Shown: positions 8,021 through 19,077 of the stretch, one piece after another | Layout of the letters: each line of letters opens with the position of its first letter | Position numbering within the stretch: position 1 is the first letter of the stretch | Origin: Flavobacterium covae | GTDB taxonomy: Bacteria; Bacteroidota; Bacteroidia; Flavobacteriales; Flavobacteriaceae | DNA length: 64,000 bases | Direction: 5' to 3' | Assembly (NCBI GenBank): GCA_019565575.1 | Contig: CP067379.1 | Location: 372,001-436,000 of the forward strand | Notes under the pieces: generated by a model | What the model was told of the DNA's origin: nothing | Seen by the model: the letters and a program-made list of their open reading frames with translations, nothing else | The model's database searches: none | Position numbers and translations under genes: made by a program

Positions 8021-10587
8021 TTGAACAAAATCCCTACAAAAATATCAATAATTATTGTATTAGCAGTACTTTATACCGCATGTAGCACGGTAAAAAAAGT
8101 TCCTGCTAAAAGACATTTATTAATTAAGAACACTTTAGAAGTTGATGGTATCAAATTCAAAACTAATGAAGATGGAATTATTGAACAAATAAATCAACAA
8201 CCTAACAGCTCTATTTTAGGTTTTAATCTAAGATTACATCTATATAATTTAGCAAAGGAACATACAGACTCTCTTTTTAAAAAAAATACATTAGATAATC
8301 CAAAAAAATACAAAAGATTATCCAAATGGTTATCCGAAAAGCAGGTTCATAGACTAGGAAAATCTTTTTTTTATTCTGGGATTCATAATTTTCTTAAAAA
8401 AACAGGAGAGCCTCCTTTTTTGGTAGATTCTCTTAAAACAATTAGAAATGCAAAAAACATAGAAGCTTGGTATCAAAACCAAGGTTATCTGCGCGCCAAA
8501 TCTTCCTATAAAATTAATTATCTAAAAAACAAAAAAGCAACTATTGAATATTCCGTAAAAAAGGGCAGACCTTATATTTTAGATACAATCCATACAAACA
8601 TAATCAATAAATCTATTGACTCTTTATATAAAAAAACAACACAAAAATCCTATACTAAACAAAAAAAACAGTATAAAGAAAGTGATTTTAGCAATGAAAT
8701 AAATAGGCTCACTCAGTACTTCAAAAACAATGGCATATATGATTTTCAACAACAAAATATTGAATTTGAAATTGACACAGCTGATTACAAAGTACCTGTA
8801 ACAATAAAAATAACCGATCGAAAAGTAAAAAAAGGAGATTCTACAATTACAAAACCTTATGAAATAAAAAAAATAGGAAATATAAAAATCAATATAATTA
8901 ACAAACCTAAAAAAGGTTTTTTTATAAAGGAGATCAAAGACAGTCTAGCCTATAAAAGCTACAATTTTTATAGTAACGAAAAAATTAGACATAGAGCCAA
9001 AGCTATAACAGATGCTATTTTCATACAAAAAGATAGTGTTTTTAGCGATTTTAATAGAACACAAACATTACGTTCTTTAAGCAATCTACGTGTATTTAAT
9101 TTCCCTAATATTATCTTTACAGAAAATTCTAAAGATAAAACTCTTACAACTAACATTACACTTATCCCTAAAGAACGATTTAGTTTTAGAGCAAGTGCTG
9201 ATTTTACTCATTCTAACATACAAGATTTTGGTATTACAGGAAACACATCTGTTCTTATAAATAATATTTTTAGAGGGGCTGAAATTTTAGAAATTGGAAT
9301 AAAAGGAAATCTAGGATCATCTAAAGATTTTGCAAATCCAAAAAAATTATTTTTCAATATTCAAGAATATGGAGCAGATTTAAAATTATCATTTCCTAGA
9401 ATATTTTTTCCTCTTAACACAAAATCCATTATCCCTAAATCTATGTTTCCTAGTACTCTTATAAGTGCTGGTTTTTCAAAACAACTTAATATTGGTTTGG
9501 ATAAAGAAAGTGTTACAGGAACTATAAATTACAGTTGGACTCCTTCTCCTAAAACTAATTTTAAATTAGATTTAGCGAATTTACAATATATAAAAAACGT
9601 TAACATCAATAATTACTTCAATGTATACACATCAAGTTATGAACAACTCAATCAGCTTGCTAAACGATACAATCATTATCCAGAAATAGTCGACGATCAA
9701 AATAATTTATCAATAGAAAATGGAGGACCTGATTTATTCATGAAATATGTTTTTGAAGGGCTTTATCCTGAACTAAATGAAAATATTCAAGACTTACGAA
9801 CAATTCAAAGTATTCTAGAAAGAAAAAAAGATTAACCGAAAACAATCTCATTCTCTCTAGTAGCATCAGTTACAACAAAACCTCCCAAACAGATATTTCT
9901 GATAAAGAGTTTTACAGTATTAAGACAAAACTGGAATCAACAGGAAATATTATGTCCTTCATAGCTGACATAAGTAAAAGACCTAAAAATGCTAATGGAC
10001 ATCGAAATATATTAGGACTTGAATACTCACAATATATAAAAGGAGAATTAGAATATATTAAACACTGGGATTTAAGAAATAATGTATATATAGCTTTCAG
10101 AGCCTTTGGAGGACTTGCAATACCCTATGGAAATTCAAACTCTATCCCTTTTACTCGAAGTTATTTTGCAGGAGGTGCTAATGATAATCGCGCTTGGCAA
10201 TCATATAGTTTAGGCCCAGGAATATCAAACACAATAAATGATTTCAACGAAGCAAATATGAAATTAGCATTTAACACTGAAATCCGTTTTAACATTTTAG
10301 GTCAGCATCATGCCGCTTTATTTGCTGACTGCGGCAACATCTGGAATGCCAATATTGGAAAAGCATACGAAATAGACGAAGAAAAAGTATTTAAAAATAT
10401 TAAATCTTTAGAAGGTCTTGCATTAGGAACAGGAATAGGCTATCGCTATGATTTTAATTTTTTCATACTACGATTAGATTGGGGATTCAAAACATATTCA
10501 CCCAATCTTAATCAAGGAAGTCGTTGGTTAACAGAGTTCAACATAAATAAATCTCAATTTAATATAGGCATTAATTATCCATTCTAA
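8021..10587 (+). CDS. tamL: Lipid-anchored Omp85 protein (TamL type), frameshifted
   Basis: About 855 aa when joined. The TTG start gives a lipoprotein signal peptide with lipobox LYTAC, then POTRA-like repeats (GYLRAKSSYKINY, VFNFPNIIF), then a C-terminal 16-strand type Omp85 barrel with FTRSYFAGGANDNRAW and a final YPF. Lipoprotein BamA/TamA homologues in Bacteroidota are called TamL; they work at the outer membrane in protein assembly. The reading frame breaks in a 7-A run near 9824-9830; one added A joins SILERKK to RLTENNLILSSS and then to the ATG-initiated frame at 9952. I read this as an indel error, since both halves are well conserved. Confidence 0.8.
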
Positions 10588-10596
10588 ATAAATTTG

Positions 10597-10604
10597 TAAT
10601 TTTG
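10597..10604 (+). promoter_or_regulatory. Candidate -7 element of fbaA
   Basis: TAATTTTG matches TAnnTTTG, 24 nt before the fbaA ATG. The -33 part is not evident. Confidence 0.5.
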
Positions 10605-10628
10605 TCCATCTTTTAAAAAAACAAACAA

Positions 10629-11696
10629 ATGACACACAACATAAAATCAGGTGTAGCAACTGGTGATCAAGTACAAGAAATTTTTAACTATGCAAAAGAA
10701 AAAGGGTTTGCTTTACCCGCGGTGAATGTAGTAGGTTCTAGTACTATTAATGGAACTATAGAAACAGCCGCAAAATTAAAAGCCCCTGTAATTATTCAAT
10801 TCTCTAATGGAGGTGCTGCTTATAACGCAGGAAAAGGTCTTTCTAATGACGGACAACAAGCCGCCATTTTAGGCGCAGTAGCTGGAGCAAAACACATCCA
10901 CACTTTAGCAGAAGCTTACGGAGCTACCGTTATATTACATACGGATCATTGCGCTAAAAATTTACTTCCTTGGATTGATGGTTTATTAGACGCTTCTGAA
11001 AAACATTTTGCAGAAACAGGTAAACCTTTATTTTCTTCACACATGATTGACCTATCAGAAGAACCTATAGAAGAAAATATAGAAATATGCAAAGAATATT
11101 TAGCTAGAATGAGCAAAATGGGCATGACTCTTGAAATAGAATTAGGTATTACAGGTGGTGAAGAAGATGGCGTAGACAATTCGCATGTGGATAGCTCAAA
11201 ACTTTATACACAACCAGAAGAGGTAGCTTATGCGTATGAAGAATTAATGAAAATATCGCCCCGCTTTACAATTGCTGCTGCTTTTGGAAATGTACATGGT
11301 GTATATAAACCTGGAAATGTAAAGCTAACTCCTAAAATACTTAAAAATTCACAAGAATACGTTCAAAACAAATTCAATACAGGAAATAACCCTGTAGACT
11401 TTGTTTTCCATGGAGGATCAGGTTCTACACTTGAAGAAATAAGAGAAGCTATTTCTTATGGGGTAATTAAAATGAATATCGATACTGATTTACAATTTGC
11501 ATTCACCGAAGGAATACGCGACTATGTAATTTCTAAAATTGACTATTTGCGAACTCAAATTGGTAATCCAGAAGGTACTGATGCTCCAAATAAAAAGCAC
11601 TATGACCCTCGTAAATGGGTTCGTGAAGGCGAAATAACTTTCAATAAAAGATTAGAACAGGCTTTTGCCGACTTAAATAACATAAATACTCTTTAA
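10629..11696 (+). CDS. fbaA: Class II fructose-bisphosphate aldolase
   Basis: 355 aa, the usual length of the FbaA (class IIA) type. It cleaves fructose-1,6-bisphosphate in glycolysis and runs the reverse step in gluconeogenesis. Zinc and catalytic motifs are visible: ILHTDHCAKNLLPW, ELGITGGEEDGVDNSH, FGNVHGVYKPGN, VFHGGSGST and KMNIDTD. The protein closely resembles the E. coli enzyme throughout. The frame is intact and the gene has its own candidate promoter. accD follows 65 bp downstream on the same strand. Confidence 0.97.
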   Translation: MTHNIKSGVATGDQVQEIFNYAKEKGFALPAVNVVGSSTINGTIETAAKLKAPVIIQFSNGGAAYNAGKGLSNDGQQAAILGAVAGAKHIHTLAEAYGATVILHTDHCAKNLLPWIDGLLDASEKHFAETGKPLFSSHMIDLSEEPIEENIEICKEYLARMSKMGMTLEIELGITGGEEDGVDNSHVDSSKLYTQPEEVAYAYEELMKISPRFTIAAAFGNVHGVYKPGNVKLTPKILKNSQEYVQNKFNTGNNPVDFVFHGGSGSTLEEIREAISYGVIKMNIDTDLQFAFTEGIRDYVISKIDYLRTQIGNPEGTDAPNKKHYDPRKWVREGEITFNKRLEQAFADLNNINTL

Positions 11697-11761
11697 TTAT
11701 CAGTTATAGTTATGAATTAAACCAACAATTCAAACTTATAACTTTAAACTCATAACTAATT

Positions 11762-12617
11762 ATGGCTTGGTTTAAAAGAAAAGAAAAAGGAATTACGACT
11801 CCTACTGAGGCAAAAATGGATGTGCCTAAAGGTTTGTGGTACAAATCGCCTACAGGAAAAATTGTAGACGCTGATGAGTTAGCCAGAAATTTATGGGTAA
11901 GTCCTGAAGATGATTTTCACGTACGTATAGGAAGTGCTGAATATTTCCAGATACTATTTGACAACAATCAATTTACTGAGTTAGATGCTAATATGACAGC
12001 TAAAGACCCTTTAAACTTTGTCGATTCTAAAAAATATTCTGATCGTTTAGTTGATACCATTAAAAAAACGCAACTTAAAGATGCTGTACGCACAGGAGTA
12101 GGAAAATCAAAAGGAAAGGATCTTGTGGTTTGTTGTATGGACTTTGCCTTTATTGGTGGATCTATGGGAGCTGTTGTGGGCGAAAAAATTGCACGTGGTA
12201 TTGACCATGCTATCAAAAACAGAATCCCTTTTGTCATGATTTCAAAATCAGGAGGAGCGCGCATGATGGAGGCTGCTTATTCACTTATGCAATTAGCCAA
12301 AACATCTGCTAAATTAGCTCAATTGGCAGACGCAAAAATCCCTTACATTTCATTATGTACAGACCCTACAACAGGTGGAACCACTGCATCATACGCCATG
12401 TTAGGAGATATTAACATAGCTGAACCTGGAGCGTTAATAGGTTTTGCTGGACCTCGTGTAGTACGAGACACTACAGGAAAAGATTTACCTGGAAGGATTT
12501 CAAACATCTGAATTTGTACTAGACCATGGATTTTTAGATTTTATTTCACATAGAAAAGATCTTAAAAACAAAATAAATCTATATATTGATTTGATTTTAA
12601 ATCAAGAAATACGATAA
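11762..12617 (+). CDS. accD: Acetyl-CoA carboxylase carboxyltransferase beta subunit, frameshifted
   Basis: About 284 aa when joined. It transfers carboxyl from biotin to acetyl-CoA together with AccA, the first step of fatty acid synthesis. Crotonase-fold motifs include [36 protein letters not shown] and GFAGPRVV. The frame breaks near 12491: CCTGGAAGG where CCTGAAGG would read [18 protein letters not shown], and the restored frame ends at the TAA of 12615-12617. accD is essential, so an extra-base sequencing error is far more likely than a pseudogene. No CxxC zinc-ribbon pair is visible at the N-terminus, unlike E. coli AccD. Confidence 0.9.
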
Positions 12618-12718
12618 TTAAAGAAGTTATCCAAAAAGCAGTTTAACATTTTTAATTACATCTTCAATAATCAAAAGAAGGTTCATTATCAACATTCTGT
12701 TTTTTGCTTCACCTCTAT

Positions 12719-12769
12719 TACTTCGTTTGAATCTCTATCTATAAAAAGAATCAAACGAAGTATTTTTTT
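12719..12769 (+). terminator. Rho-independent terminator after accD
   Basis: TACTTCGTTTGA (12719-12730) and TCAAACGAAGTA (12751-12762) form a perfect 12-bp stem with a 20-nt loop, followed by seven T. Confidence 0.85.
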
Positions 12770-12819
12770 AACGACAATTCTTCTTTTAAAGATATCTGTG
12801 TTTCCCTACTCTAATTCTA

Positions 12820-13149
12820 ATACCATTTAAACTTAAAATATACTAGATTAAAAAATAAAATTCTCGATATGTTTTTTTCATTTTAAAACAACTCTAACAA
12901 ACGATTGAGTATATAATTGAAATCATCATTAGTTCGAGTGCGAAGCGCATCGAGAACCAACATTAATTCTTATTGCTTTTGTAGGATAGTACCTAAATCA
13001 ACATGCAGTTTGTTACTCCTACGTAAGGGAGGAGTCTCACAATCAACATTATGTAATTTCTCCTTTTGGGCGAAAGATTGCGAACTTTTTAGACAGTCCC
13101 AAGGTTAAAAAAATAATATTATAAGGGTATTTCAAAGTTTAAATGGTAT
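12820..13149. mobile_element. MITE-like element, copy 1 (330 bp)
   Basis: Bounded by perfect 15-bp inverted repeats, ATACCATTTAAACTT (12820-12834) and AAGTTTAAATGGTAT (13135-13149). Its interior from about 12905 is the same segment that precedes the Rpn genes (GAGTATATAATTGAAATCATC, GCGAAGCGCATCGAGAA) plus one unit of the 155-bp repeat. It has no coding capacity. It lies between the accD terminator and the 3' end of the ABC permease gene. I could not see a clear target-site duplication. Confidence 0.8.
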
Positions 13150-13293
13150 AAAAACACCTTTATTTCTTCAAATATATTAAAGCTATGGTAATACATATTG
13201 CTGACCCTCGACAATATATTTTTTTTAAATAACTAATTTCAATATAAACTTGATGTAAAACAAGATTTAAGAATCAACCAAATCTAAGAAAAA

Positions 13294-14550
13294 CTACATT
13301 CCACTTCTAATTGCCTCTACAGGATCTAATTTTGAGGCCGAAATAGCGGGTAATATCCCAGCTATTAAACCAATAATAATAGCTAAAAATGTTCCAAATA
13401 AGATATTTGAGAAACTCAGAACAAAATCAAAATCTAATACCTGTGTCAACCCTAAAGTAACTAACCAAACAAATATAATCCCTATTACACCTCCAATTAA
13501 ACATAAAACAATTGCTTCAAACAAAAATTGCAGTAAAATAAAACGATTTTTAGCTCCCAAGGATTTCTGTATTCCTATTAAATTTGTACGTTCCTTTACC
13601 GATACAAACATAATATTAGCAATACCAAAACCACCAACTAGTAAAGAAAAACCAGCTATTATCCAACCTATCAAATTCATCTGCGAAATTAACCCATCCA
13701 ACATATCAGTTGCTCCTTTTATAAAATTCAAAAAGAAATTATTGATTTGCCCGTGACTTAACCCTCTGTAAGTTCTCATTTTTTGAACAATTTCACCTTT
13801 CACTTCCGCTTCACTTACTCCTTCAAGGGGTTTAATAATAATAACAGGCATAAACTTTTCATTATTATCACTATAAAGAGCACGTACTTTATTTAAATTA
13901 AGATATACACTCCCATCTGGATTTTCCCCAAAATTAATCATACGATTCCCTACTTTTCTTAAAACCCCAAACACTTTAAAACGCTGTCCGTATATTCTAA
14001 TTTCTTTCCCTATTGCTGACATACCATCAAAAAGAGTTTGTGCTACTTCAGCTCCAATTACCACACCACCAGTACTCGAATTAGACTCTTGTTCATTAAA
14101 GAACCGTCCTTCTAAAAAATCTAATTTGTTAATATCTATATACTCATAAGTACAAGGTACAATTCCTACGTTAGTCATTGTTTTATCCTCAAACTTCACA
14201 GTTTCACGTTTGGTAAAATACTGATAACAAATCCCTTCTATTTTAGAGGTATTCTCTTTCAAATAACGATATTCATCATAGGTAACTTTAGGAAATTGCT
14301 CTATTTTCCAATCAGGAACATCCGTAGGTGAAAAAGAATACTTAAATAAATACACTGCACTATTATCTAAACTCCCCACATCCTTTTTAATTTTCTGATC
14401 CAATGAATCTACAGCTGATAAAATAGTTATAATAGAAAAAATTCCAATGGTAACACCTAATAAAGAAAGTAATGTTCTTAACTTATTATTGCGCAACGCA
14501 TTCACAGCAAAACTAAAGCTCTCTTGAAGCAATCGTAGGTATATGATCAT
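13294..14550 (-). CDS. MacB/FtsX-type ABC transporter permease
   Basis: 418 aa. One N-terminal membrane helix (residues about 22-46, LRTLLSLLGVTIGIFSIITIL), a large periplasmic MacB-PCD-like domain, and three C-terminal helices ending in PAISASKLDPVEAIRSGM, the signature end of FtsX-domain permeases. Such permeases act with a separate ATPase in mechanotransmission, efflux or lipoprotein handling; no ATPase gene is adjacent, so the substrate is unknown. It is transcribed away from purH, with an 87-bp intergenic region that holds the purH promoter. Confidence 0.85.
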   Translation of the reverse strand: MIIYLRLLQESFSFAVNALRNNKLRTLLSLLGVTIGIFSIITILSAVDSLDQKIKKDVGSLDNSAVYLFKYSFSPTDVPDWKIEQFPKVTYDEYRYLKENTSKIEGICYQYFTKRETVKFEDKTMTNVGIVPCTYEYIDINKLDFLEGRFFNEQESNSSTGGVVIGAEVAQTLFDGMSAIGKEIRIYGQRFKVFGVLRKVGNRMINFGENPDGSVYLNLNKVRALYSDNNEKFMPVIIIKPLEGVSEAEVKGEIVQKMRTYRGLSHGQINNFFLNFIKGATDMLDGLISQMNLIGWIIAGFSLLVGGFGIANIMFVSVKERTNLIGIQKSLGAKNRFILLQFLFEAIVLCLIGGVIGIIFVWLVTLGLTQVLDFDFVLSFSNILFGTFLAIIIGLIAGILPAISASKLDPVEAIRSGM

Positions 14551-14608
14551 AACGTTTTTATTTATTGGTACTAAATTATTCTCTTTTGTTACAATTCTAA
14601 AATCTAAT

Positions 14609-14640
14609 TTTGAATAGCTCTCAAAAAAAAACTATTTTTG
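14609..14640 (+). promoter_or_regulatory. Bacteroidota promoter of purH
   Basis: TTTG (14609-14612), 20 nt, TATTTTTG (14633-14640): full consensus. The ATG at 14662 lies about 20 nt after the -7 box, which favours this start over the upstream in-frame TTG at 14638, which overlaps the box. Confidence 0.75.
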
Positions 14641-14661
14641 TCCTTTAATCACAACAACACA

Positions 14662-16195
14662 ATGAATACTACTAAAACAATTCAATCGGCATTGATTTCA
14701 GTGTTCGACAAGACGGGTCTTGAACCTATCGTAAAAAAATTACACGAACAAAATGTTACAATTTACTCTACAGGAGGAACTGAAGAATTTATCTTAAATT
14801 TAGGAATACCTGTTGTACCTGTAGAAGAAATAACTCAGTACCCTTCTATCTTGGGAGGTCGTGTTAAAACTTTACATCCTAAAGTTTTTGGAGGTATCTT
14901 AAACCGTCAAGAAAACGAGAATGATGTAGCACAAATGCAAGAGTATGCAATTCCTCAAATTGACTTAGTAATAGTAGATCTCTATCCTTTTGAAAAAACC
15001 GTTGCTTCAAAAGCTAGTGAAGCTGAGATAATTGAAAAAATAGATATTGGTGGAATTTCTCTAATAAGAGCAGCTGCTAAAAACTTCAAAGATACAGTTA
15101 TCATTCCTTCTATTAGCGAATACAATTTATTATTAGAACTTATTAGTAATCAAAACGGAGCAACCACTTTAGAACAACGCAAAAAATTTGCTATTAAAGC
15201 CTTTAATGTTTCTTCTCATTATGATTCGGTTATTTTTAATTATTTTAACCAAAATCTCGAAGAACCTGTTTTAAAAATTAGTGACACCAAAGGAGAAGTT
15301 CTTCGTTATGGGGAAAACCCTCATCAAAAAGGATTTTTCTTTGGCGACTTAAACAAAATGTTTAACAAATTAAATGGCAAAGAATTATCATATAACAATT
15401 TATTAGATATTGATGCAGCAGTAAATCTAATAAGTGAATTTAAAAATGACGCTCCTACATTTGCCATCTTAAAACACAACAATGCTTGCGGCATAGCTAC
15501 TCGCACAACTATAAAAGAAGCTTATTTAGATGCTTTGGCTGGCGACCCTACCTCTGCTTTTGGAGGCGTTCTAATAGCCAACAACACAATTGACGTAGTA
15601 ACTGCAAACGAAATCAATAAACTATTCTGCGAAGTAATCATAGCCCCTGCTTACAACAATGAGGCAATAGAAATACTAAAAGAAAAGAAAAACAGAATCA
15701 TATTAATACAAAATCCTGTTGATTTACCCAAAACTAATGTAAGAAGCTGTTTAAATGGTACCTTAGTTCAAGAAAAAGATTTAATAACAGATTCTAAAGA
15801 AATTTTAAAAACAGTAACAACATCTATTCCTACAGAAAAAGAAATAGAAGACTTATTATTTGCTTCGAAAATCTGTAAACACACCAAATCAAACACTATT
15901 GTTTTAACTAAAAACAAACAATTATATGCTTCCAGGCACAGGACAAACTTCACGTGTTGATGCCTTATACCAAGCAATAGAAAAAGCAAAATCATTTAAT
16001 TTTAATTTACAAGGTGCTGTTATGGCAAGTGATGCGTTCTTTCCTTTTCCTGACTGTGTTGAAATTGCCCATAAAGCAGGTATTACATCCGTAATCCAAC
16101 CAGGCGGATCAATAAAAGATGAATTAAGCATAGCATACTGCAATGAAAACAAAATGTCCATGGTCTTTACAGGCACGAGACATTTTAAACATTAA
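14662..16195 (+). CDS. purH: Bifunctional AICAR transformylase/IMP cyclohydrolase, frameshifted
   Basis: About 510 aa when joined. It catalyses the last two steps of de novo IMP synthesis. The N-terminal MGS-like cyclohydrolase domain shows [24 protein letters not shown] and [16 protein letters not shown]; the transformylase domain shows [10 protein letters not shown] and [10 protein letters not shown]. The frame breaks at 15932: TATGCTTCCAGGCACAGG should read ...[13 protein letters not shown] with one C fewer. After that the sequence runs normally to the GTRHFKH end. The error type is the same as in accD and the surface protein downstream. A strong bidirectional terminator follows. Confidence 0.93.
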
Positions 16196-16220
16196 AAATA
16201 ATTTTTAAAACAAACATCCT

Positions 16221-16252
16221 ACCCTTGTCAATTTAAATTGACAAGGGTTTTT
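16221..16252. terminator. Bidirectional terminator after purH
   Basis: ACCCTTGTCAATTT and AAATTGACAAGGGT form an uninterrupted palindrome (16221-16248) followed by T residues. Confidence 0.85.
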
Positions 16253-16596
16253 AAAAAATAACATTTTTAACTTTTTACTAACAATATATATATCCATAAA
16301 TAACCGTTATTTCCTCTATATAACTTATTTTTGCAACGCCCTTAAATACCTCAAATGATTTTTACATTGGATTTTGTCTAATACAATTTCTAAACACGTG
16401 TATACACTAGCATCAATATCACAATACTCGTTTGTATAACTTAAAAATCACAAAAAAATCCTTAAAAAGAGGAAAAATTCCAAACAAAACCAACCATTGT
16501 AGCTAAAGAACAATACTAAACATTTTAAAAATCTAATTATCAAAATCTAGATCAAACAAAAAACATAATACTTTTTAAACAAAACAAATCATTATA
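16253..16596. other. Non-coding region before the repetitive surface protein
   Basis: About 340 bp, AT-rich, no gene seen. A TATTTTTG box at 16326-16333 could be a -7 element, which would give the next gene a leader of over 250 nt, or drive a small RNA; neither can be decided from sequence. Confidence 0.35.
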
Positions 16597-18196
16597 ATGA
16601 GAAATTCATTACTCCTTCTTTTTACATTATTTATTTGTAATAACACAAACGCTCAAAACATTTTTCCTACTTCCAGGAAATACCGGAATTGGAACACTAA
16701 CTCCTTCTCAAAAACTTGAGGTTAATGGAAATGCTATTTTTGACCATCAGTCATCCAATCATACACATATAAAAATTGGTCATGATGTAAATGACAATAT
16801 CATTTCTGACAATTCAAATGAAAAACACTATGGCGGAGGGTATTTCTTTAGAGTACACAACGAAACAATACCACACAAATATATAGATGCTTTACTAATA
16901 GGTGAAAATGGTAATATAGGAATAGGCACAGCAACTCCTTCCAATGATCAAGGCTGGGCTAGAGTACTTGATGTAGCAGGCAATGATCATTCTAAAATAT
17001 TAGTTACCAACTCGAATGCTACATACAAAACAGGAATCTTTTCACACAATAACTGGCATGGAGGAGGAGGCTTCTTAGGAACCGAAAGTAACCACAACCT
17101 TCATTTAATAACAGGCTATACGCCCAGAATATCCATACTTACAAATGGAGATACTGGAATTGGAACACTAACTCCTTCTAATGATCAAGGCTGGGCTAGA
17201 GTACTTGATGTAGCAGGCAATGATCATTCTAAAATATTAGCTACCAACTCGAATGCTACATACAAAACAGGAATCTTTTCACACAATAACTGGCATGGAG
17301 GAGGAGGCTTCTTAGGAACCGAAAGTAACCACAACCTTCATTTAATAACAGGCTACACTCCCAGAATATCCATACTTACAAATGGAGATACCGGAATTGG
17401 AACGCTAACTCCTTCTCAAAAACTTGAGGTTAATGGAAATGCTATTTTTGACAATCAGTCATCCAATCATACACATATAAAAATTGGTCATGATGCAAAT
17501 GACAATATCATTTCTGACAATTCAAATGAAAAACACTATGGCGGAGGGTATTTCTTTAGAGTACACAACGAAACAATACCACACAAATATATAGATGCTT
17601 TACTAATAGGTGAAAATGGTAATGTAGGAATTGGTGGCAAATCATCAAATAATAAATTTGAAGTTTATGGAAACACATCTATAGGAGGAGCTGATTTAAA
17701 ATTAGGAATGAGTGACGGTCAGGATCAAGGTAAAATATTAGATCAAAGAGCTTTGGTACATGGGAATAACGATGAATTATGGGTTAATTACATGAGCGAT
17801 TTTGAAGGAGGAACAAGAATAGGTAAAAGCGCAATAATACGAAACAACGGAGACACTGCCTTACAAGGTAGACTTGAAGTAAAGGAAATAAAAATAACAA
17901 CTACTCCTACAGCGGACTTTGTATTTGAGGAAAATTACAATCTCCCCAAATTAGAAGAAGTAGAAAAACACATTAAAACAAAAAAACATCTACCCGAAAT
18001 AGCCTCTGCAAAGCAAATGCAAAAAGAAGGAGTAAATATAGGCGAATTTCAAATAAAACTTCTTCAAAAAATTGAAGAGTTAACTCTTTATTCTATTGAA
18101 CAAAACAAGAAAATTGAAAAACAAAGCAAGAAAATTGAAGAACAAAACAAAAGAATAATAGATTTAGAAAAACGAATAAACAGCACAAACAAATAA
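16597..18196 (+). CDS. Secreted repetitive tail-fibre-like surface protein, frameshifted
   Basis: About 530 aa when joined. The signal peptide MRNSLLLLFTLFICNNTNAQ is followed by repeated blocks with the motif GDTGIGTLTPS typical of Bacteroidota tail-fibre-like cell-surface proteins. The C-terminus has a LEVKEIKITTTPTADFVFEE block and a coiled coil of KKIEKQ/KKIEEQ repeats. Two nearly identical 237-bp blocks sit in tandem (from about 16943 and 17180), and an outer block is duplicated with an offset of 708 bp (16683 and 17391). The frame shifts once near 16673 (TTCCAGG for TTCAGG); from 16676 on it is open to the stop, although no start codon occurs in that frame before 17708. Function unknown; surface exposure is inferred. 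Confidence 0.75.
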
Positions 18197-18306
18197 CCCC
18201 ACAATAAACATCATCATTAATATTAGATATACTAATAAAAAATATCACAAATTTAAGATTTAAAAAAAACAATATTCACATTTTTAAACATTAAAACTAG
18301 ATCAAT

Positions 18307-18957
18307 ATGATATTAATTGACAAAGAATTCCCTAGTATTTCCGTAAAAACGATTCAAAAAAACAAAGGTGTTTCAGAAGTAAACCTATTTGAATTAGCAA
18401 AAAAGAAAACAAAAAAATATTATTATTTTTCTATCCAAAAGATTTCACATACGTATGCCCTACTGAGTTATTTGCTTTTCAAGAAATCTCAAAAGAACTT
18501 GAAGAAAGAAATGTACTATTATTTGGAGCTTCATGCGACACTGTAGAAACACATGATGCTTGGCTACAAACCGATGCGTCTGGAAGGAGGAATCAAAGGA
18601 ATTACATATCCTTTAATCTCTGATTCAAATAGAAATCTTTCTAATATATTAGGCATATTAGATGGAAATAAAAGCATGGAAAATAACCATGAGATCATCA
18701 TTAATGACAATATAAGTTACAGAGCTACTTATTTAATCAACGAAAAAGGCATTGTATTTCACCAAAGTTTAAACAACATGTCTCTGGGAAGAAATGTATT
18801 AGAATTCATGAGATTAATAGAAGGCTATACAAGCATACAAGAAACAGGAGAAGTTTGTCCTGCTAACTGGGAAAAAGGAAAAGAAACTTTTAAAAACGAC
18901 AGAATCAGTACGGCAAAGTATCTATCCCGATTGTTAAGCAAACAATTCTCTAATTAA
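18307..18957 (+). CDS. 2-Cys peroxiredoxin (AhpC/Prx1 type), two frameshifts
   Basis: About 216 aa when joined. It reduces peroxides through a peroxidatic cysteine. The restored frame reads FFYPKDFTYVCPTELFAFQE (peroxidatic Cys), CDTVETHDAW, and a C-terminal GEVCPANW with the resolving Cys, which places it in the typical 2-Cys class. Two single-base events break it: loss of an A in the AAAAAAA run near 18412-18418, and an extra G at 18582 (CTGGAAGG for CTGAAGG). Both catalytic cysteines are intact at codon level, so this is most likely a functional gene written with errors. A clear terminator follows. Confidence 0.88.
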
Positions 18958-18962
18958 AAATA

Positions 18963-18998
18963 AAAATTGCGTTAAAAAAATTTTAACGCAATTTTTAT
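18963..18998 (+). terminator. Rho-independent terminator after peroxiredoxin
   Basis: AAAATTGCGTTAAAA and TTTTAACGCAATTTT pair over 15 bp around a 3-nt loop, then T residues. It separates the peroxiredoxin from the mre operon. Confidence 0.85.
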
Positions 18999-19023
18999 TT
19001 TCGTATTAACCAAAATATTTTCA

Positions 19024-19060
19024 TACTTTTGCAACTTAGTATATTTTATAAAAACTAAGT
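19024..19060 (+). promoter_or_regulatory. mreB promoter -7 box and 5' leader hairpin
   Basis: TACTTTTG (19024-19031) matches TAnnTTTG with a TTTTCG-like sequence about 21 nt upstream. The leader contains the dyad ACTTAGT...ACTAAGT before AACCCTTAAAAGG and the ATG at 19078. Confidence 0.55.
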
Positions 19061-19077
19061 AACCCTTAAAAGGAAAT

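Noticed and set aside
15926..16195. Separate small gene behind purH
   Set aside because: It is the C-terminal end of AICAR transformylase in a shifted frame ([11 protein letters not shown]).
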